A DNA stretch of 64,000 nt, taken from NCBI GenBank assembly GCA_051530055.1, contig CM121343.1, positions 1,116,001 to 1,180,000 of the forward strand. Reading direction: 5' to 3'. Within the stretch, counting starts at the first letter, position 1, and each line of letters begins with the position of its first letter. Of the stretch, positions 62,031 through 64,000 are shown piece by piece. Below the pieces are notes generated by a model that saw nothing but the letters and a program-made list of their open reading frames with translations, searched no databases and was not told the origin of the DNA. Origin of the DNA: Neoechinorhynchus agilis. Its lineage: Eukaryota > Acanthocephala. The translations under genes were made by a program, and so were the position numbers.

Positions 62031-63770
62031 GAAGGTGTCTGAATGTCGGATGTTGAGGCAAGGGAGGTGGGACTTGTATTTGAAGGAGTTTTACAGGAGA
62101 TGACGGATTGGGAGTCTTTCCTTGTTCTCCGGTTATTAAGGAAAGATTGGGCTTGAGGGAGGAAAGACTTTTGGTAGAGGGTGGTACGAGCGATGGAAGG
62201 ATGAAAAAGGTTGGGGTTCCGGGTGTTTACTAAGGACGAGTATTTAGAGATGAGGGAAGAAAATTGTGGAGGGGGTTGAAGAAGACGGAGGGCGTTTTTG
62301 GAGAAAATGGAGTGGAGGTGGGCGTCGAGGTGAGGGAGTGAAGTCCCGTAAATTCTCGCTGCTCCCTTGTGGAAGGTTTTGAGGGAATGGAGAGCATTGG
62401 TGGAAAGGGCGACGAAAGTGAGGTAGGCGTATGTAACGATAGGGAGGATGACAGAGAGATAAAAGTCTGCAAGGTGTTTAGGGGAAACGCCGAGACGCCA
62501 GAGGAGTATGAGAAGGTAAAGACGAGGATTTGCTTTAGAGAGTGTAAATGAAATAGCGTTGGATGGGGAGAGGGAGAGGCGCGGATGTGGGGACAAGCTC
62601 AAAAGATTTGGATAACTTTAGGGAAAGGTTTAGGGTGGAGAGCGAGGAAATGAGATGGTTGAGTTCGTCCATATTTGTGGAGAGGGTGAGAGAGGGAGAT
62701 GTGATGGTAATGACTGTGAGGTCATCTGCATAGAGAAAATATTTGGTAGAGGGAGCTAGGGGATGGAGGTCATTTAGAAAAATGTCAAAGAGGAGAGGGG
62801 AAAGTACGGCGCCTTGGGGGACCCCTTTAAATATGGGCAGAGAGGAGGAACAAGAAGTTCTACATTGGATATATTGTTCGCGGCTGGAGTGGAAAGCGGA
62901 AATCCAAACGAGTTGCCAAGTTGGGAGGCCAAAGGAAGCACATAATTGGAGGAGAAGGGAGTGATCTACCGACTCGAACGCCCTGGAAATATCCAGTTGC
63001 ACGAGACGGACGGTTTATGCTGGACTGGAATCTAAGCTGCGCACAAGCGTATCGTAGATGCAGAGGAGGGCATCAGAACAGGAGTAAATGGGACGGAAAG
63101 CGAATTGGGAAGGGGAGATGTTTTTGAGGAAGAAGGGAAGTGGGCGGGTTTTAAAACATTTTTCTAAGATTTTAGAGAAAGGTGAGAGGATAGAGATGGG
63201 ACGAAAGGATGCGGGGGAAATCGGCTTATCGTTTTTGGGTAGGGGGGACGACACGGGCTTCCTTAAGACACGATGGGAAAGAGCCCAGTAGAAAGCTAAG
63301 GTTCGTTATGTGCGTTAGAGGATCTATAAGTTCCGGGATGATGAAAATAATGGTCCAATTTGGGATAGTCGAATTAGGGGAAGAATGGCGGGGCAGGCGT
63401 TTAAGGATCTCTAGGATTTCGAGAGGGAAAACTAAGGAAGGGCATGTAGTAATGGGCGGGTCAAAATTTGAGAAAGGAGGTTGGGACAATGGATGGGAGG
63501 TTTGGATAGGACATAGGTTTTTATTCATAGAGTTAAGGATTGAGATGAGATCAAATTTGAGGAGAGATGCGAAGGGGTGGATGTACCAAGACCAGTGACA
63601 TTTTTATTTCACGCCACCAGTTTCGATTGGGAGCGGACAAGAGACGAGATAAGAGGAATAATTTGCGGGCTCTACGGATGCATTTGGTCAGTCTGGAGTG
63701 GAGGGAGGGGTAAGCAGGATTACATGACCGGAAAGCTCTGGGAGAGAACCATGGAGGGTCGCGGTTCGAA
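61997..63770 (-). mobile_element. Jockey/CR1-like LINE ORF2, mostly continuous but broken
   Basis: Minus-strand frames in order: 63770-63551 (DPPWFSPRAFRSCNPAYPSL, RNWWREIKMSLVLV; linker), 63528-63226, 63254-63015 (SFRPISILSPFSKILEKCF), 63002-62535 (LDISRAFESVDHSLLLQLCA, GVPQGAVLSPLLFDIFLNDL, YFLYADDLTVIT) and 62602-61997 (SVILPIVTYAYLTFVAL with GAARIYGTSLPHLDAHLHS). 'RPISILSPFSKILEK' and the C-terminal 'ILPIVTYA' connector mark a jockey/CR1-type RT, distinct from the RPISIQN clade. At least four frameshifts. The 3' end is cut by the fragment at 61570-62030. Confidence 0.75.
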
Positions 63771-64000
63771 ATTCGTATTGTTTTGCGAGGAACATGCGGA
63801 ATCGTCAAGAACTCCGTCTTTTTCGAGTTGATGGTCAAACCAATCATACTCGCCCTCTCGCACAGTTTGTTTAGCATGCGTTGAGCTCCTTCCACTGTTG
63901 AGTACATCAATACGATGTCGTCGGCATATGCCATGTAGGAGGCGCGTATCTCAGGATACCTGCGACCTCTTTTCCTCAACAGAAGAAATCCATCTTCATC
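63770..64000 (-). mobile_element. LINE RT fragment running off the window
   Basis: The minus strand reads GRRYPEIRASYMAYADDIVL, then MYSTVEGAQRMLNKLCERAS and NSKKTEFLTI, an RT palm with YADD of another LINE type, fused in frame to the linker of the jockey-like element (ORF 63979-63551). It continues beyond the window end. Confidence 0.65.

Noticed and set aside
62369-63831. Several plus-strand ORFs in the 62-64 kb region
   Set aside because: Gly/Arg/Glu-rich shadows of a minus-strand LINE RT with clear RT motifs.
1-64000. CRISPR arrays, operons, ribosome-binding sites or prokaryotic genes
   Set aside because: Introns, LINEs and PLEs show a eukaryotic nuclear genome; tandem repeats here are minisatellite or larger units without spacer structure.

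Overview
This window is eukaryotic, most likely an invertebrate animal. Host genes carry many very short GT-AG introns (about 36-75 bp). The mobile DNA is of animal type: Penelope-like elements (PLEs) with GIY-YIG endonuclease, APE-type two-ORF LINEs, R2-like LINE pieces with a restriction-like endonuclease, and an LTR/Gypsy element. I cannot name the species. There are no prokaryotic signals. Most of the window is accessory DNA: nested, duplicated and inverted mobile elements, with a few host genes between them.

Layout. 1-2776 is an inverted pair of ~0.45-kb tandem repeat arrays around an R2-like LINE tail. An apparently intact LINE (2784-6925, two open ORFs joined by a TAATG overlap, TAA tail, 7-bp target duplication) sits in the right array. 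An LTR fossil follows at 7390-8490. A ~4.05-kb segment (8949-12993) recurs almost unchanged in direct orientation at 28968-33012. A third, partial copy (35852-40577) was split by an intact PLE (36560-39545, 845-codon ORF, ~275-bp terminal inverted repeats, 12-bp target duplication). The segment carries a PLE 3' end, a decayed DYRK-like kinase piece and short unidentified ORFs. 13.1-23.8 kb holds a tRNA-derived SINE with hammerhead-like core pieces, a 42-bp coding-compatible minisatellite, a 1.8-kb tandem duplication, R2-like pieces, an inverted LINE cassette and a rearranged PLE. 23880-28302 is a nearly whole Gypsy element with short LTRs.

Host genes. 43526-45329 encodes gamma-glutamyl hydrolase (about nine exons), 53706-54385 the RNA polymerase II subunit RPB7 (four exons, 173 codons), and 58930-59441 (minus) an RRM plus Gly-rich RNA-binding protein. 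Twenty bases from the last lies a fibrillarin core (59462-60057) that lacks both family ends and has one frameshift. It abuts the N-terminal half of condensin subunit CAP-H (60060-60914, minus). That cluster looks like fragments put side by side.

The rest (40.9-42.6, 47.3-51.5, 54.6-58.6 and 60.9-64.0 kb) is decayed LINE sequence, mostly one clade marked by three zinc knuckles in ORF1, an 'RPISIQN' RT motif and a C-terminal 'RGRPP' motif. A recurring signature, AAGAA-[stem-loop]-GAAATATT, marks PLE 3' ends at eleven or so places and often lies at rearrangement junctions.
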